Positions 41,626-51,743 of a stretch of 64,000 nt of DNA are shown here, in pieces. Origin of the DNA: DASUPK01 sp963815045. Lineage in GTDB: Bacteria; Actinomycetota; Thermoleophilia; Solirubrobacterales; 70-9. Both the position numbers and the translations under genes were made by a program. The notes under the pieces were generated by a model that saw only the letters and a program-made list of their open reading frames with translations, had not been told where the DNA came from and made no database searches. The stretch covers positions 682,001 through 746,000 of the forward strand of contig CAWFET010000003.1 in NCBI GenBank assembly GCA_963815045.1. Reading direction: 5' to 3'. How positions within the stretch are numbered: position 1 is the first letter of the stretch; each line of letters begins with the position of its first letter.

Positions 41626-42146
41626 CGGCTACTGCTTTGGACGAGAAACGGCGGTGCTTTGCATGGAATGTCATGAAGGTCCCCCGGCTGCGTAGCTGAG
41701 AAGGGGCCTCCGCCCCGCTCATTAGAACGGCGGTTGGCACTGCTGTTCCAGCGAGAGGAGACCCCAGGTGAACTATGTCGGAAACGGTTTGGGTTGATTG
41801 ACCGCAGTCGAGATGTCTAAGTGTCTAGAGATTGCTGGTGACAGCGAGTCATGGGGCGAGCTCGAGTGGGACAGCTGGCACCCGATGCCGTCATTCGCGG
41901 TAGATGACGGCAGTCGATCAAGACCACAGATCCAGACCAGCCCGACCTGAGAGCCAGCCTAGCGGCGGCTTAGGCGCGGACCGTCAACCCCCGAAGGGGG
42001 TCGGGGCGAAGCCCCTTGACGGCCGCGCCGCCGCCGCTACTGTCGCGGCCAGGTCGGGGTCGGCGGAGATGAGCGTTCAGCGGAAGGTGGGGGATCGTCC
42101 GGGCGGTTCTGATGGAATCCGCCGGGCCGTCTTCCAAGATGGGTTC
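41626..42146. other. Non-coding region before the integrase
   Basis: 521 bases with no supported gene. It holds the three-way-junction structure at 41981-42022 and the likely integrase promoter. A long in-frame extension of the integrase to 41904 has no ribosome site and runs through the structure, so it is not used. Confidence 0.5.
41981..42022. promoter_or_regulatory. Perfect three-way junction (cloverleaf-like) upstream of the integrase
   Basis: CCGTCAA (41981-41987) pairs with TTGACGG (42016-42022). Between them lie two adjoining 5-bp hairpins with GAA triloops: CCCCC-GAA-GGGGG (41988-42000) and GGGGC-GAA-GCCCC (42003-42015). Every base but two (TC, 42001-42002) is in a stem or triloop. 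It could act as DNA cruciform or RNA structure; function unknown. Confidence 0.6.
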
Positions 42147-43298
42147 ATGTCAAGGCGGTCCTACGGAACCGGTTCGTTGTTCGTCCACCGAGACGCGAGG
42201 GGCCGTGAGACTTGGTACGGCCGGTGGTACGCGGGCGGTCGACGCGTCCACAGGAAGATCGGTCCGAAGCGCCAGCGCGGGACGCGAGAAGGCCTCACAC
42301 GAGCTCAGGCGGACCGCGAGCTGCAGCGGCGCGTCGAGCGGGAGCGTCCAGTCCTCCGGTCGCGGCTGACGATCGAGGGCGCCGGACGCCTCTACCTGGA
42401 ACACCTAGAGCACGTCTTGGAGAGGAAGCCGACGACGTTGTCCGACTATCGCTCGATGTTGCGCCGGCACGTCGAGCCGTTCTTCGGCAATCGTGCCATC
42501 GAGCGCATCGCACCCGACGACCTCCGTTCCTATCTGGCAGCGAAGAAGCGCGATGGCCTATCGACGAAGACGATCAGCAATCAGCTGGTCTTCCTTCACG
42601 GCCTCTTCTCGCACGCGGTCAAGCGAGGTTGGGCGCCGACCAATCCGGTCGCCAGTGTCGACCGGCCGCGAGCCTCGACCGGGGACCCGGACATTCGCTA
42701 CCTCGACCTGTCCGAGCTGGAAGCGCTCCTGCGGGCCGTTCCCGACGACTACCTCGGACCGACCGAGCATGCGCTGTACCTGACTGCAGCGATGACCGGA
42801 CTGCGGCAAGGCGAACTTGTGGCGCTCCGTTGGCTCGACGTCGATTGGCAGGCGGGACGGATCCGAGTCCGTCGCAACTACACGCGCCAGCAATTCGGAA
42901 CGCCCAAGTCGAAGCGGTCGTCACGTTCGGTGCCATTGGCTGACCGGGTGGCAGGTGAGCTGGAGCGGCAATTCCAGGGATCGCCGTTCAAGGTCGACGA
43001 GGACCTCGTCTTTGCCCATCCCCAGAGCGGTCACCCCCTGGACGCATCAAAGATCCGGAAGCGCTTCTCCGCTGCGCTCGCTCGTGCCGGCCTGCGTCAG
43101 GTCCGGTTCCACGATCTTCGACACACCTTCGGGACTCACTGCGCGGCGTCAGGAGTGCCTCTGAGGACGCTCCAAGAGTGGCTGGGCCACAAGGACGCGA
43201 AGACGACGGAGATCTACGCCGACTACGCGCCGAGCCCACACGAGACCGAGCTGGTGCAGCGAGCGTTCAGTCCGCCCGCTGTTGAGCAAGCGGCCTAG
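42147..43298 (+). CDS. int: Tyrosine recombinase/integrase of the tRNA-fMet element
   Basis: A 383-residue phage-type integrase. The N-terminal arm-binding/AP2-like part begins SRRSYGTGSLFVHRDARGRETWYGRWYAGGR. The SAM-like core-binding domain (about 70-165) is followed by the catalytic domain with Arg in TGLRQGELVALRW, Lys in the beta-hairpin, HDLRHTF (H-x-x-R), GHKDAKTTE (His/Lys) and the nucleophile in IYADYAP (Tyr about 363). All catalytic residues are present, so it may be active. ATG 42147 fits the domain start. Its 3' end overlaps the toxin gene by 4 bases. Confidence 0.93.
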   Translation: MSRRSYGTGSLFVHRDARGRETWYGRWYAGGRRVHRKIGPKRQRGTREGLTRAQADRELQRRVERERPVLRSRLTIEGAGRLYLEHLEHVLERKPTTLSDYRSMLRRHVEPFFGNRAIERIAPDDLRSYLAAKKRDGLSTKTISNQLVFLHGLFSHAVKRGWAPTNPVASVDRPRASTGDPDIRYLDLSELEALLRAVPDDYLGPTEHALYLTAAMTGLRQGELVALRWLDVDWQAGRIRVRRNYTRQQFGTPKSKRSSRSVPLADRVAGELERQFQGSPFKVDEDLVFAHPQSGHPLDASKIRKRFSAALARAGLRQVRFHDLRHTFGTHCAASGVPLRTLQEWLGHKDAKTTEIYADYAPSPHETELVQRAFSPPAVEQAA

Positions 43299-43594
43299 GG
43301 GTTACCCAGAACGTCGTGAGTGCCGACACGTCGCCAGACGACGTGCGCCTCACCTTCGCGCTCGGGTTCGCCGTAGGCGAACGTCGCCCGCCCGTCGCCG
43401 GCGAAGGTCATCTCCCAGACGTCGCGGACGCCCTGGACTCGCTTGATCCGCAGCTCCGGCGGAAAGTTTGGTGGATCCTCGCGCAGCGCAGCGACCAGCT
43501 TCCGCCGAGCCGTTCGGAACCTCTCACGCTGCTCTCGTGAGAGCTTCATGTACTCGCGCAGAAACCGACGCGAGGCCTCGTAGGTCGGGCTCAA
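43295..43594 (-). CDS. RelE/ParE superfamily toxin
   Basis: A 99-residue toxin-like protein. The N-terminus SRRFLREYMKLSREQRERFRTARRKLVAAL is the two-helix hairpin, followed by the beta-sheet with ELRIKRVQGVRDVWEMTFAGDGRATFAY, as in RelE/HigB RNases and ParE. It overlaps the antitoxin by ATGA, antitoxin first. It could cleave mRNA at the ribosome; target not deducible. Confidence 0.8.
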   Translation of the reverse strand: MSPTYEASRRFLREYMKLSREQRERFRTARRKLVAALREDPPNFPPELRIKRVQGVRDVWEMTFAGDGRATFAYGEPEREGEAHVVWRRVGTHDVLGNP

Positions 43595-43812
43595 CGAGTG
43601 CGGTCGGCTTCGGCATCGAGGCGGGCGAAGGCCGCCTCCATCTCCTCTTCTGACATCGGCCGGTCAGCGAGCTCGTCGATCACGTCAGCGTCCGACTTGC
43701 CGTTCCCGATGCGCTCCAAGAGGGAAGCAAAAGCTCGGCGGAGCTTGGCCAGCTCCTCCTCTAGCGACTTGACCCGATCGCTCAGGTTCTTCTCTGCAGT
43801 TGGCGATGCCAT
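43591..43812 (-). CDS. Antitoxin partner of the RelE/ParE-like toxin
   Basis: A 73-residue acidic protein: an N-terminal coiled coil (LSDRVKSLEEELAKLRRAFASLLERI) and a C-terminal acidic helix (MSEEEMEAAFARLDAEAD) that would neutralise the toxin. No DNA-binding fold is clear. A TACCGT box on the minus strand (43825-43820) lies seven bases before ATG 43812, a leaderless arrangement. Confidence 0.7.
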   Translation of the reverse strand: MASPTAEKNLSDRVKSLEEELAKLRRAFASLLERIGNGKSDADVIDELADRPMSEEEMEAAFARLDAEADRTR

Positions 43813-43878
43813 GAGATTCACGGTACACCCAGGTCAGGTCTTATGGCGACAGTGGCCCATCCTGGGGACGGACGGTCC

Positions 43879-43899
43879 GTCGTCCCATTCGTCGTCCCA
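43879..43899 (+). repeat. Integrase arm-site pair, right end (GTCGTCCCA x2)
   Basis: GTCGTCCCA at 43879-43887 and 43891-43899, 12 bases apart, ending 86 bases before attR. Same orientation and sequence as the left pair. Confidence 0.6.
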
Positions 43900-43984
43900 A
43901 TCCGAGCACAACACAGGACAACTCAGACCAACTGAAACCGCATGGGAACGCCGAATCCAACTCAGGCGCCCAGGCTTGTTAGAT

Positions 43985-44041
<57 letters not shown>

Positions 44042-44384
44042 GAGATCCGGGCCTTTCGTTTTCGCGTGACCGGCCTCGGGTGGGGAAGGTGGGCATCAAA
44101 CGGGCATCAAGACCGGTGCCGCTCACCGCGGAGCCGAATTCCAGTGTCCACTGGAGTTACCCGAGCCTTTCTGATTCTGCGGGGCGCGCGGATTCCTTCT
44201 TGAGGTACCGCAGTACGGAGGGATCGCTTCCGTGCCGCCGGACAGACAGTCTTCCTCGGCATGTTCGAACCCGGTCGCTCTCCTCTGCCAACGTCTCCCG
44301 GTGCAGGTCGAAGACGAACCGCGGTCCTCCGCCCCTTGGCTGTTGAATACCCTCGGGAGGAAAGCGTGACCGAGGCACGGTGAG
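44042..44384. other. Gene-free stretch right of attR with a GGGCATCAA pair
   Basis: 343 bases without a gene. GGGCATCAA occurs at 44091-44099 and 44102-44110, 11 bases apart and 50 bases from the core, copying the geometry of the left-end arm sites (40685) with another sequence. This may be the arm pair of an earlier element's left end. Confidence 0.5.
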
Positions 44385-45113
44385 ATGACACTGTTGGACG
44401 ACGCGATCGAGGCCCACGGGGGTAGGGGTCGCTGGCGCAAGGTGGGCGAGATTTCGGCCCATGTGCGCTCCGGGGGGCTCCTGATGCGGATGAAGGGGAA
44501 AGCGAGCAACTACGACGATTACGGCCTCACCGTCGAGACCGGAGGACAGCGGGCAAGCTTCGAGCCCTACCCGTCCGAGGGGCGCTCCGGCGTCTTCGCC
44601 GGCGACGACGTACAACTGCTGGCCAGTGACGGCACAGTGATCGAGGAGCGCTCCGGTGCGCGTGACGCCTTCTCGGGGCTCTCGGGACTCCGGCGGAACC
44701 TGCGGTGGGATGACCTCGACGCCCTGTACTTCGCCGGCTACGCAATGTGGAACTACCTCAACATCCCTTTCTTGTTCGACGAGCCTGGCTTCGAGACCGA
44801 GGAGGGGGAGCCGATGGAGGTCGAGGGCGAGACCTGGCGCCGCCTCGACGTGACCTTTCCGGAGGGGGTGCACACGCATTGCCGGGATCAGTCTCTGTAC
44901 TTCGACAGCCTTGGTTTGCTGCGCCGACACGACTACAGCCCCGACGTCGTCGCCTCCTTCGCCAACGCTGCGCACTTGTGCGAACAGCATCGAGAGGTGG
45001 ATGGGATCGTGTTTCCCACCAGCCGCAAGGTCCTACCAAAGGGGGTCAGTGGGCGGCCCATGCGCGGGCCGACCGTGGTCTGGATCGAGCTCGACTCGAT
45101 GGAGGTGAACTGA
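44385..45113 (+). CDS. LolA-fold-like hypothetical protein
   Basis: A 242-residue soluble protein starting TLLDDAIEAHGGRGRWRKV, the typical beginning of outer-membrane-lipoprotein-sorting (LolA-like) and related half-barrel proteins. Repeating beta strands and W-R-R-L-D-V-T-F support a lipid-binding half barrel. No signal peptide is seen, which is unusual for the fold. Relatives are found in actinobacteria as unknown proteins. It is accessory cargo. Confidence 0.7.
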   Translation: MTLLDDAIEAHGGRGRWRKVGEISAHVRSGGLLMRMKGKASNYDDYGLTVETGGQRASFEPYPSEGRSGVFAGDDVQLLASDGTVIEERSGARDAFSGLSGLRRNLRWDDLDALYFAGYAMWNYLNIPFLFDEPGFETEEGEPMEVEGETWRRLDVTFPEGVHTHCRDQSLYFDSLGLLRRHDYSPDVVASFANAAHLCEQHREVDGIVFPTSRKVLPKGVSGRPMRGPTVVWIELDSMEVN

Positions 45114-45194
45114 TCTTGGCGGCCAACCCAGTTCCACTCCGCGTCATGGCATGCGGTCCAAGGACCAACTCTCGATCTATGGGACGGAATCCAA

Positions 45195-47003
45195 CTATCC
45201 GGCCGGGCGCAGCCGGCAATCCCGGGCTTGAGCCCGAGCCCCTTCGGCGAGACAGATAGCCCTGCCGCCTCCCTCCCGTCGGGCGGATGAGGCGACCGTG
45301 ACCACTTCCAGCTCTCCGTCGTCGCTCACCCGGAACAGGGGCGTGAGGCCGGCTGTGTCGCCGCCGATCGCCTCCGCCCGGAGCTCGACTATTCGCGCCC
45401 CCGACTCGAACCTGCGGCTGAGCTCCCTGTGAGTGAGCTCGGGTGCGAAGAGGAGCTCACCTTCAGTGTAGGCCGGGAGAAGCTCGAGCGCGCCGGGCGC
45501 GGGTGGTAGGCGGTAGACGCTGTCGCTACCTAGCTCCTGTCGGAGCTCGAACGCCGCCAGGGCGTTGAAGTCGTCGCTCTCAGTGAGCAGCAGGGCGGTG
45601 GCGACCTCCTCGAGCTCGGCCTCGCGGGTCTCCAGGTCGACGCCGAGCTGTGCGTTGCCGGCATCGAGGCCGGCGTCCCGCGCGGCCTGCTGCTCCTCAG
45701 GACGTCCGGTCCAGAGCCGCACCTCCACTCCGGCGGCCTTGAGGGCGCGGGAGATCGCCTGTGCCCCGGGATGTCCTCCCACGATCAGGATCACCGGTGC
45801 GCCCGCGCCGGCGATCCCCAGCAGGCGGGCGATCGGTGCGGCGCTCAGCCCATAGAGGACCACGGTCGCGAAGATGGCGACGAAGGTGATGGGGAGGATC
45901 TTGTCCGCTCCCGAAACTCCAGCATCGACGAGTTCGAGCCCGAAGGCCGAGGCGGTCGCCGCCGCGACGATGCCGCGCGGCGCCATCCAGGCGACGAACG
46001 CTCGCTCCCTGAGGCTCAGGCTGGAGCCGCGGGCGGCGATGGCGACGTTCAGCGGGCGCAGGATCAGGACCATCACCGCGACCAGCCCCAGAGTCTCGCC
46101 GAGGATCGCCCTCACGTCCGAGGGCGTCACCGACGCCGAGATCAGGATGAAGAGCATGCCGATCAGGAGGCCGACGACCGTCCCGTGGAACTCGAGGATT
46201 CGCGAGACGTCGATCCGCCTCTGATTCGCCAGCACCATCCCCATCGTCACCGTGGCCACGAAGCCGGCGTCCTCGCGGATCAGGTCGGCGCCGACCAAGG
46301 CGGCGCTGACGCAGAGCAGGGTTGCGGGAATCGCCTCGCGCGGGGAGCCGCGCTGCAGTTCGCGCAGGATCAGCCACAGGACAGCCGTCGCGAGCGCGCC
46401 GACCGCGAAGCCGGCCCCCAGGCTGGCCGCGAGCTCGCCCGGGTGAAAGGGCCGGTCGCCGGCGGCGCCCGCCTTCACTGCGCTGAAGGCGACAACGCCG
46501 AGCAGCGCCCCGATCGGGTCGATCAGCGTTCCCTCCCACTTGAGCACTGAGCGGGCCCCCTGGGTGGGGCGCACGAACGCGAGCAACGGCAGGACTACCG
46601 TAGGTCCCGAGACCACCAGGATCGCGCCGATCATCAGCGATACGCCCCAACTCAGCCCCAGAATCAGCTTCGCCGCGAGCATCGTCCCGGCCAGGGTGAG
46701 CAGGGCGCCGACCGAGATCAGGCGGATGACGACCGTCCGACTCTTCCCCTGCAGCTCCACCCAGCGAAGTCGCAACCCGGCCTCGAACAGGATCAGCCCG
46801 ACGCCCAGCGAGACGAGTGGTTGAAAGGTCGCCCCGAGGAGGCTGTTGGGATGGACGTCATCGGTGATCGCCCCGGCGATGAAACCGGCAGGGAGCAACA
46901 GGACGATCGCCGGCACGCGGAGGCGCGTCGCAAGCAGCTGACAGCCGATCGCCAGGACGATCACGAGCCCTAGGCCGGTGAGGATTTCGTTCGAGCTGAG
47001 CAC
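45195..47003 (-). CDS. Na+/H+ antiporter with TrkA-N-like domain
   Basis: A 602-residue membrane antiporter. About 12 helices (to residue 400) hold the Na+/H+ exchanger motifs GVGLILFEAGLRL, GPTVVLPLL, then EGTLIDPIGA and DAGFVATVTMG. A cytosolic regulatory domain (about 405-540) has the GGHPGAQAISRAL Rossmann loop of TrkA-N/RCK domains. Exports Na+ or K+ in exchange for protons. The last 60 residues form an extra C-terminal domain. Confidence 0.9.
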   Translation of the reverse strand: MLSSNEILTGLGLVIVLAIGCQLLATRLRVPAIVLLLPAGFIAGAITDDVHPNSLLGATFQPLVSLGVGLILFEAGLRLRWVELQGKSRTVVIRLISVGALLTLAGTMLAAKLILGLSWGVSLMIGAILVVSGPTVVLPLLAFVRPTQGARSVLKWEGTLIDPIGALLGVVAFSAVKAGAAGDRPFHPGELAASLGAGFAVGALATAVLWLILRELQRGSPREAIPATLLCVSAALVGADLIREDAGFVATVTMGMVLANQRRIDVSRILEFHGTVVGLLIGMLFILISASVTPSDVRAILGETLGLVAVMVLILRPLNVAIAARGSSLSLRERAFVAWMAPRGIVAAATASAFGLELVDAGVSGADKILPITFVAIFATVVLYGLSAAPIARLLGIAGAGAPVILIVGGHPGAQAISRALKAAGVEVRLWTGRPEEQQAARDAGLDAGNAQLGVDLETREAELEEVATALLLTESDDFNALAAFELRQELGSDSVYRLPPAPGALELLPAYTEGELLFAPELTHRELSRRFESGARIVELRAEAIGGDTAGLTPLFRVSDDGELEVVTVASSARREGGGRAICLAEGARAQARDCRLRPAG

Positions 47004-47098
47004 GCGGCGGCGGAGCGATCCTAAGGCCGCGGCGCGCCAACCGCGGGGAACTTGTCAAGGACGCGTCTCCTCGGCGTCAGGGACTAGGGTCTTGGATT

Positions 47099-47509
47099 GT
47101 GGAACTCGACGAGGCGCGGGCTTTCATCCGTGAGAACCACCGCGGCGTGCTCGCAACGCGCGGGGCCGGCGATCGGGTCCAGCAGAGCCCTGTCCTGGTC
47201 AACGTCGACGGCAAGGGGCGGGCGATCATCTCCAGCAGGGAGACCGCCTAAAAGGTTGCCAACCTGCGTCGCGATCCTCGGGCCCAGGTCTGTGTCTTCA
47301 CCGACCGGTTCTTTGGTCAGTGGCTATTCGTCAACGGGTCCGCCGAGGTCCTCTCACTACCGGAGGCAATGGATCCGCTGATCGACTACTACAAGCGCTT
47401 CCCCGATCCGAACCCCGACTGGAACGATTACCGGGCCCGAATGGAGAGGGAACGGCGGGTATTGATTCGCATCGAGCTCGAGCGTGCCGGACCCGACCGC
47501 TACGGCTGA
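47099..47509 (+). pseudogene. PPOX-class F420-dependent enzyme interrupted by an in-frame TAA
   Basis: The frame from GTG 47099 reads ELDEARAFIRENHRGVLATR, VLVNVDGKGRAIISSRETA, then TAA at 47249-47251, then KVANLRRDPRAQVCVFTDRFFGQWLFV and on to the normal stop at 47507-47509. The family has R-x-T-A-Y-K-V-x-N-L at this point, so TAC (Tyr) changed to TAA by one base. Without the stop it would be 136 residues, the right length for a split-barrel F420/flavin enzyme. A TAGGGT box (47085) lies eight bases before the GTG, so the gene was recently functional. Confidence 0.85.
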
Positions 47510-48178
<669 letters not shown>

Positions 48179-49408
48179 GTGAGTGATCCGCCGGATGCGG
48201 CTGACCTGCCTTCCGGCGCGGAGACGCTCGCCCGCACTGCGGCGCACAGAGAGGAGCGGCGGCGCAAGGCTGCGGCCCGGCGCAGGCGGCGCCGGGGACT
48301 CCTGGTCCTGGGCGTCCTCCTCGTCCTGCTTTCGCCGGTGATCTATTCGTATGCACGCTGGATGCTGCGGCCATCGAGCACGCCCTTCTTCGCGAACAGC
48401 GTCGAGTGGGTGCGGGCCGATGTCCCCTTCGGCAACCAGGTGGTCGACGAGATCGAACACATCTACTACTCCTGGAACGCGCCCTCGAAGGGCGGCCCGC
48501 AGCTGACCAGCCTGCCGCAGGCCGGTCAGGCCGGTCAGGCCGCGAAGGGGCAGCCGAAGACGGCCGCCTGGCCACCCCGCATCAGGCCGGTGTTCCGCCA
48601 TGCGCTGCCGGGCGAAGGAGTCTGGAAGCCGACCGGCCCGCCGGTGAGGGGAGGGCCGCCGGTGATGGTGACGACCTTCCGCCCGGAGACCGACTATCCG
48701 CGCAACGTCGCCTATCTCGCCTGGTTCGACCACACCCGCACCGATCTCGCCTACTACCCGGGGCGCTACGAGCCGCCGAGCGCCGCGGTTCGCGGACCGG
48801 CGATGGTCCCGGAGAGCCAGCGCAGGCGGCTGCTGGCGACCTTCAACGCCGGCTTCATCTACTCAGACGTCAACAACGGCTCGACCGACAACGGCCGCGT
48901 CAACGAACCGCTCGCACAGGGCAACGCCACGCTGATCGGCTACCGCGACGGCAGGGTCGCAATCAAGATCTGGCATGGCGGCCGGAACGCCGGGCATGAC
49001 GTCGCCTGGTCCCGCCAGAGCCTGCCGCCGATCATCTGGCACCGGCGCCTCAACCCCAACCTCAACGACAGCTCGCAGTGGGGCTTCACGGTTGGCAACG
49101 CCGTCCGCGTCTGGCGCACCGGCGTCGGCATCGACCGCCGCGGCAACCTGATCTTCGTGGCGGCAAACGACATGACGGTGACCTCGCTGGCCCAGGTCCT
49201 GCAGCGCGCCGGCGCGGTCCAGGCGATGCAGTTCGACATCAATGCCGACTGGCACACCCTGATCACCTACACCCACCACCACGGCCTTCGCCCGAACCAG
49301 ATCGGGCCGTCGAACAGACCCGACGGCCGCTACCTCAGCCCCGACGACCGCGACTTCTTCGCGGTCTATCGCCGCCAGCCCGGTCCGGTCATGGTCCCCT
49401 TTAGCTAG
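48179..49408 (+). CDS. Phosphodiester glycosidase (NAGPA/DUF2233) family membrane protein
   Basis: A 409-residue protein. A highly basic N-terminus and one membrane helix (about 40-60, LLVLGVLLVLLSPVIYSYA) anchor the exported domain. ATFNAGFIYSDVNNG and QFDINADWHTLITYTHH are the sequences expected for the phosphodiester glycosidase fold, with its conserved N-A-G-F and D-x-N/D residues. Such enzymes remove GlcNAc-phosphodiester caps from wall polymers. GTG 48179 is chosen because the basic tail and anchor start there. Confidence 0.75.
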   Translation: MSDPPDAADLPSGAETLARTAAHREERRRKAAARRRRRRGLLVLGVLLVLLSPVIYSYARWMLRPSSTPFFANSVEWVRADVPFGNQVVDEIEHIYYSWNAPSKGGPQLTSLPQAGQAGQAAKGQPKTAAWPPRIRPVFRHALPGEGVWKPTGPPVRGGPPVMVTTFRPETDYPRNVAYLAWFDHTRTDLAYYPGRYEPPSAAVRGPAMVPESQRRRLLATFNAGFIYSDVNNGSTDNGRVNEPLAQGNATLIGYRDGRVAIKIWHGGRNAGHDVAWSRQSLPPIIWHRRLNPNLNDSSQWGFTVGNAVRVWRTGVGIDRRGNLIFVAANDMTVTSLAQVLQRAGAVQAMQFDINADWHTLITYTHHHGLRPNQIGPSNRPDGRYLSPDDRDFFAVYRRQPGPVMVPFS

Positions 49409-49454
49409 CGCCCTAGTCGCTCCGTCAGTCCGAAACGAAGTGGGAGACTCGCCG

Positions 49455-50468
49455 TCAGGGCTGCGCCGCGAGCGAGGCGATCCCGCGAACCGTTCCCAGA
49501 CGGACCAGGCGGCTCACGGGTTCGGCCTCCTTCGTCAGATAGCGGTCGAAGAATGCGATCGTCACGCGCTCGACGATGTGAAGCTGAGGCCGCTCGTTGG
49601 TGTAGGGCGGCAAGTGCGCGGCGCCGAAGAGGGTGAGCAGGAACTTGGGCGGCGAAGCCGCGTCGTAGAAGCCCAGCGTGAATCTCGAGGGGTTAATCGT
49701 GTCCGCGGTGCCCTGTGTGGCGAGGAGTGGTGGGGTGCCCGGAGGAAAGCTGAACCCGGCGACCCCCGGGATCCTTGCCCCCGACAGGATCGCGGCGGCA
49801 CCTACCCGCGGATCGCGAAACCTGCGGTAGTAGGCGACGGCGAGCGCCGTCTCGCCGCCGTCGGAGTGGCCGGATACCGCGATCCTCTGCGGATCGATCA
49901 GGCCTTGGAGTTGGCCGCCCGGCCTGCTGCTCGCGGTGAGCAGCTTCGAGATCACGAAGCTCATGTCGGCAGGCTGGTTTATGAGGTCGGACTCGTCCGG
50001 CCCTCCTGGCGCGTGGGCGTTCTCGAGAGGGAATCGCGGGGCGGCCACGACGAAGCCCGCGCGCGCCCAGGCCTCCAGCAGCCCGGAGTAGGGCGCCGGC
50101 GTCAGCTCGAAGCCGTGTCCGAAGACCACGAGGGGAAACGGCTCGGCGGCGCGTTGGGGAGGCGCATTACGCCGCTCCTTCGCCGACGGAGGACCGAGCG
50201 CCGGATACCGGACGTATGTGACGAGTCCCCGCGGGACGCTGGCGCCGCTCGGCAGCCTGATGTGGCGCGAGTGGTCAACGAGGCGAAGGGTTCGCAGGCC
50301 GACCGCGAACGGGGGGCGCGGGGGCCCTGCAGGGGCGGCTGCAACCCCGGCCTGCGAAAGAGCGCCATCCTGAGCCCGCGCCGGATGGCGCCCCGCGGTC
50401 CCCGTGCCCAGCGTCGCGATCGCGAAGGCGCCGACGGCCAGCGCGAGAACCACGGCTGTCGCCACCAC
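49455..50468 (-). CDS. Secreted alpha/beta hydrolase (chlorophyllase/PAF-AH-like)
   Basis: A 337-residue exported hydrolase. A hydrophobic signal (about 1-25) precedes a Pro/Ala linker. VVFGHGFELTPAPYSGLLE is the oxyanion region, GHSDGGETAL the nucleophile elbow (Ser about residue 200), GTADTINPS the acid region and AAHLPPYT the His. It resembles extracellular polyester and lipase-like enzymes. Substrate unknown. Both flanks are gene-poor. Confidence 0.85.
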   Translation of the reverse strand: MVATAVVLALAVGAFAIATLGTGTAGRHPARAQDGALSQAGVAAAPAGPPRPPFAVGLRTLRLVDHSRHIRLPSGASVPRGLVTYVRYPALGPPSAKERRNAPPQRAAEPFPLVVFGHGFELTPAPYSGLLEAWARAGFVVAAPRFPLENAHAPGGPDESDLINQPADMSFVISKLLTASSRPGGQLQGLIDPQRIAVSGHSDGGETALAVAYYRRFRDPRVGAAAILSGARIPGVAGFSFPPGTPPLLATQGTADTINPSRFTLGFYDAASPPKFLLTLFGAAHLPPYTNERPQLHIVERVTIAFFDRYLTKEAEPVSRLVRLGTVRGIASLAAQP

Positions 50469-50622
50469 CCTCCACTTCAGATGAGGAGCCCTCCCGGTCT
50501 GGATGCATTCACCTCCTCTTCCTCCTGCTCTTGACGATGCAAAGCGACAACTCGTGGCGGTCGATGGAGAACCGTGGTCCGCCGAGATCGGGTCGGGACT
50601 CGCTGGGCCGGTGGGTGAGTTT

Positions 50623-50643
50623 CGTGGTACCAGCCGTGGTACC
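50623..50643 (+). repeat. Arm-site-like pair CGTGGTACC x2
   Basis: Direct copies at 50623-50631 and 50635-50643, 12 bases apart and 88 bases before the next att remnant, the same layout as the right-end pair at 43879 but with another sequence. Confidence 0.5.
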
Positions 50644-50730
50644 GAACCGAGCGAATCTCAGCGAACCATAGGTGACCCCAGATCGCCTGTCAGCAGGCTA
50701 AATGCCCCCAGCGAACGCCCCCCAAGGCTT

Positions 50731-50790
<60 letters not shown>

Positions 50791-51743
50791 AGGCGGGCCT
50801 GGGAGCCTGTTAGCCAGCAAGCGCGCCTCGGGGGAGATGCCCGCGGGGGATTGCGTGACTGCTCGGACGGATGCGACTTCGTTCCCGGGCCACGCTGATC
50901 CGCAACGGTGGCCTCGGTTTCCGCCAGGCGCGGAACGCGTCGAGTCGCATCTGGGCGACGAGATAGCGGTCATTTCGGTCGGCCTGCTTGCTGTTCATCT
51001 GATGCCTCCGATGCCGGGGATTGTTCGAGCCATCCTCCGCCCGTTCCTGAAAGGCCGGAGAAGGGTTTCCGAAAGATCAGGTGAATCAGGAGGGGAGTGC
51101 CCGATCTCTTGCCCGGGCTTTGTTTGGAGCTTCCCGTTCCCTTGGCATCTCCTCGCAACCCTCACACCGTGACCCCCAGTCGAAGCAGAGCAACCGCAGC
51201 GCAGATGCATCCCCGTAGGGATCAAGGCGGCGCAGACGGGTGCCGGCATGTGGAGCCGATGCGGCTCCGGCTGATCGAGTACACGCGCTACGGCACATGG
51301 ATCGGCTGCGTCACGTGCGGCACATCCTGGCTGATCCGAAGCCGCGACTAGCAGCACGCGGCTGGGTCCGCTGGATGCCGCCGATGAGTGGTACCCGACG
51401 AGTGGGGCGTAGCCTCTTCTCGTCCAGACCGGCTACCTCGTGAGTGCCGGATGAAACAGGTGGTCTACTGGAGTGGCTTGGTGCTCCTCAGCCAGTGGAG
51501 CGCCACGGTGGTCCAGATGGCGCCAAGGAGAAGGGCGCCAGGGTGTCCTGATTCTCGGCGAGGGCCTCCCGGAAGGGGCGGGCCTGGCTGATCTTGGTCA
51601 CGACCTTGCCCGGCCAGTGGCCTGAGGCGTCGACCTGCTCGGTCCTCGGGGGCCGCCGGTCCGGCGGCGGTCTCGGGCCTCGCCCATAGTGCGGGGAGTT
51701 CCACATTCCCCGGCGGACAGTCCGCCACTAGGCTGACCTTGGC

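Noticed and set aside
41904..42146. N-terminal extension of the integrase
   Set aside because: It would translate the three-way junction; the domain starts at 42147.
47249..47251. Recoded stop in the PPOX gene
   Set aside because: TAA is not used for selenocysteine or pyrrolysine and no recoding structure is seen; a nonsense mutation is simpler.
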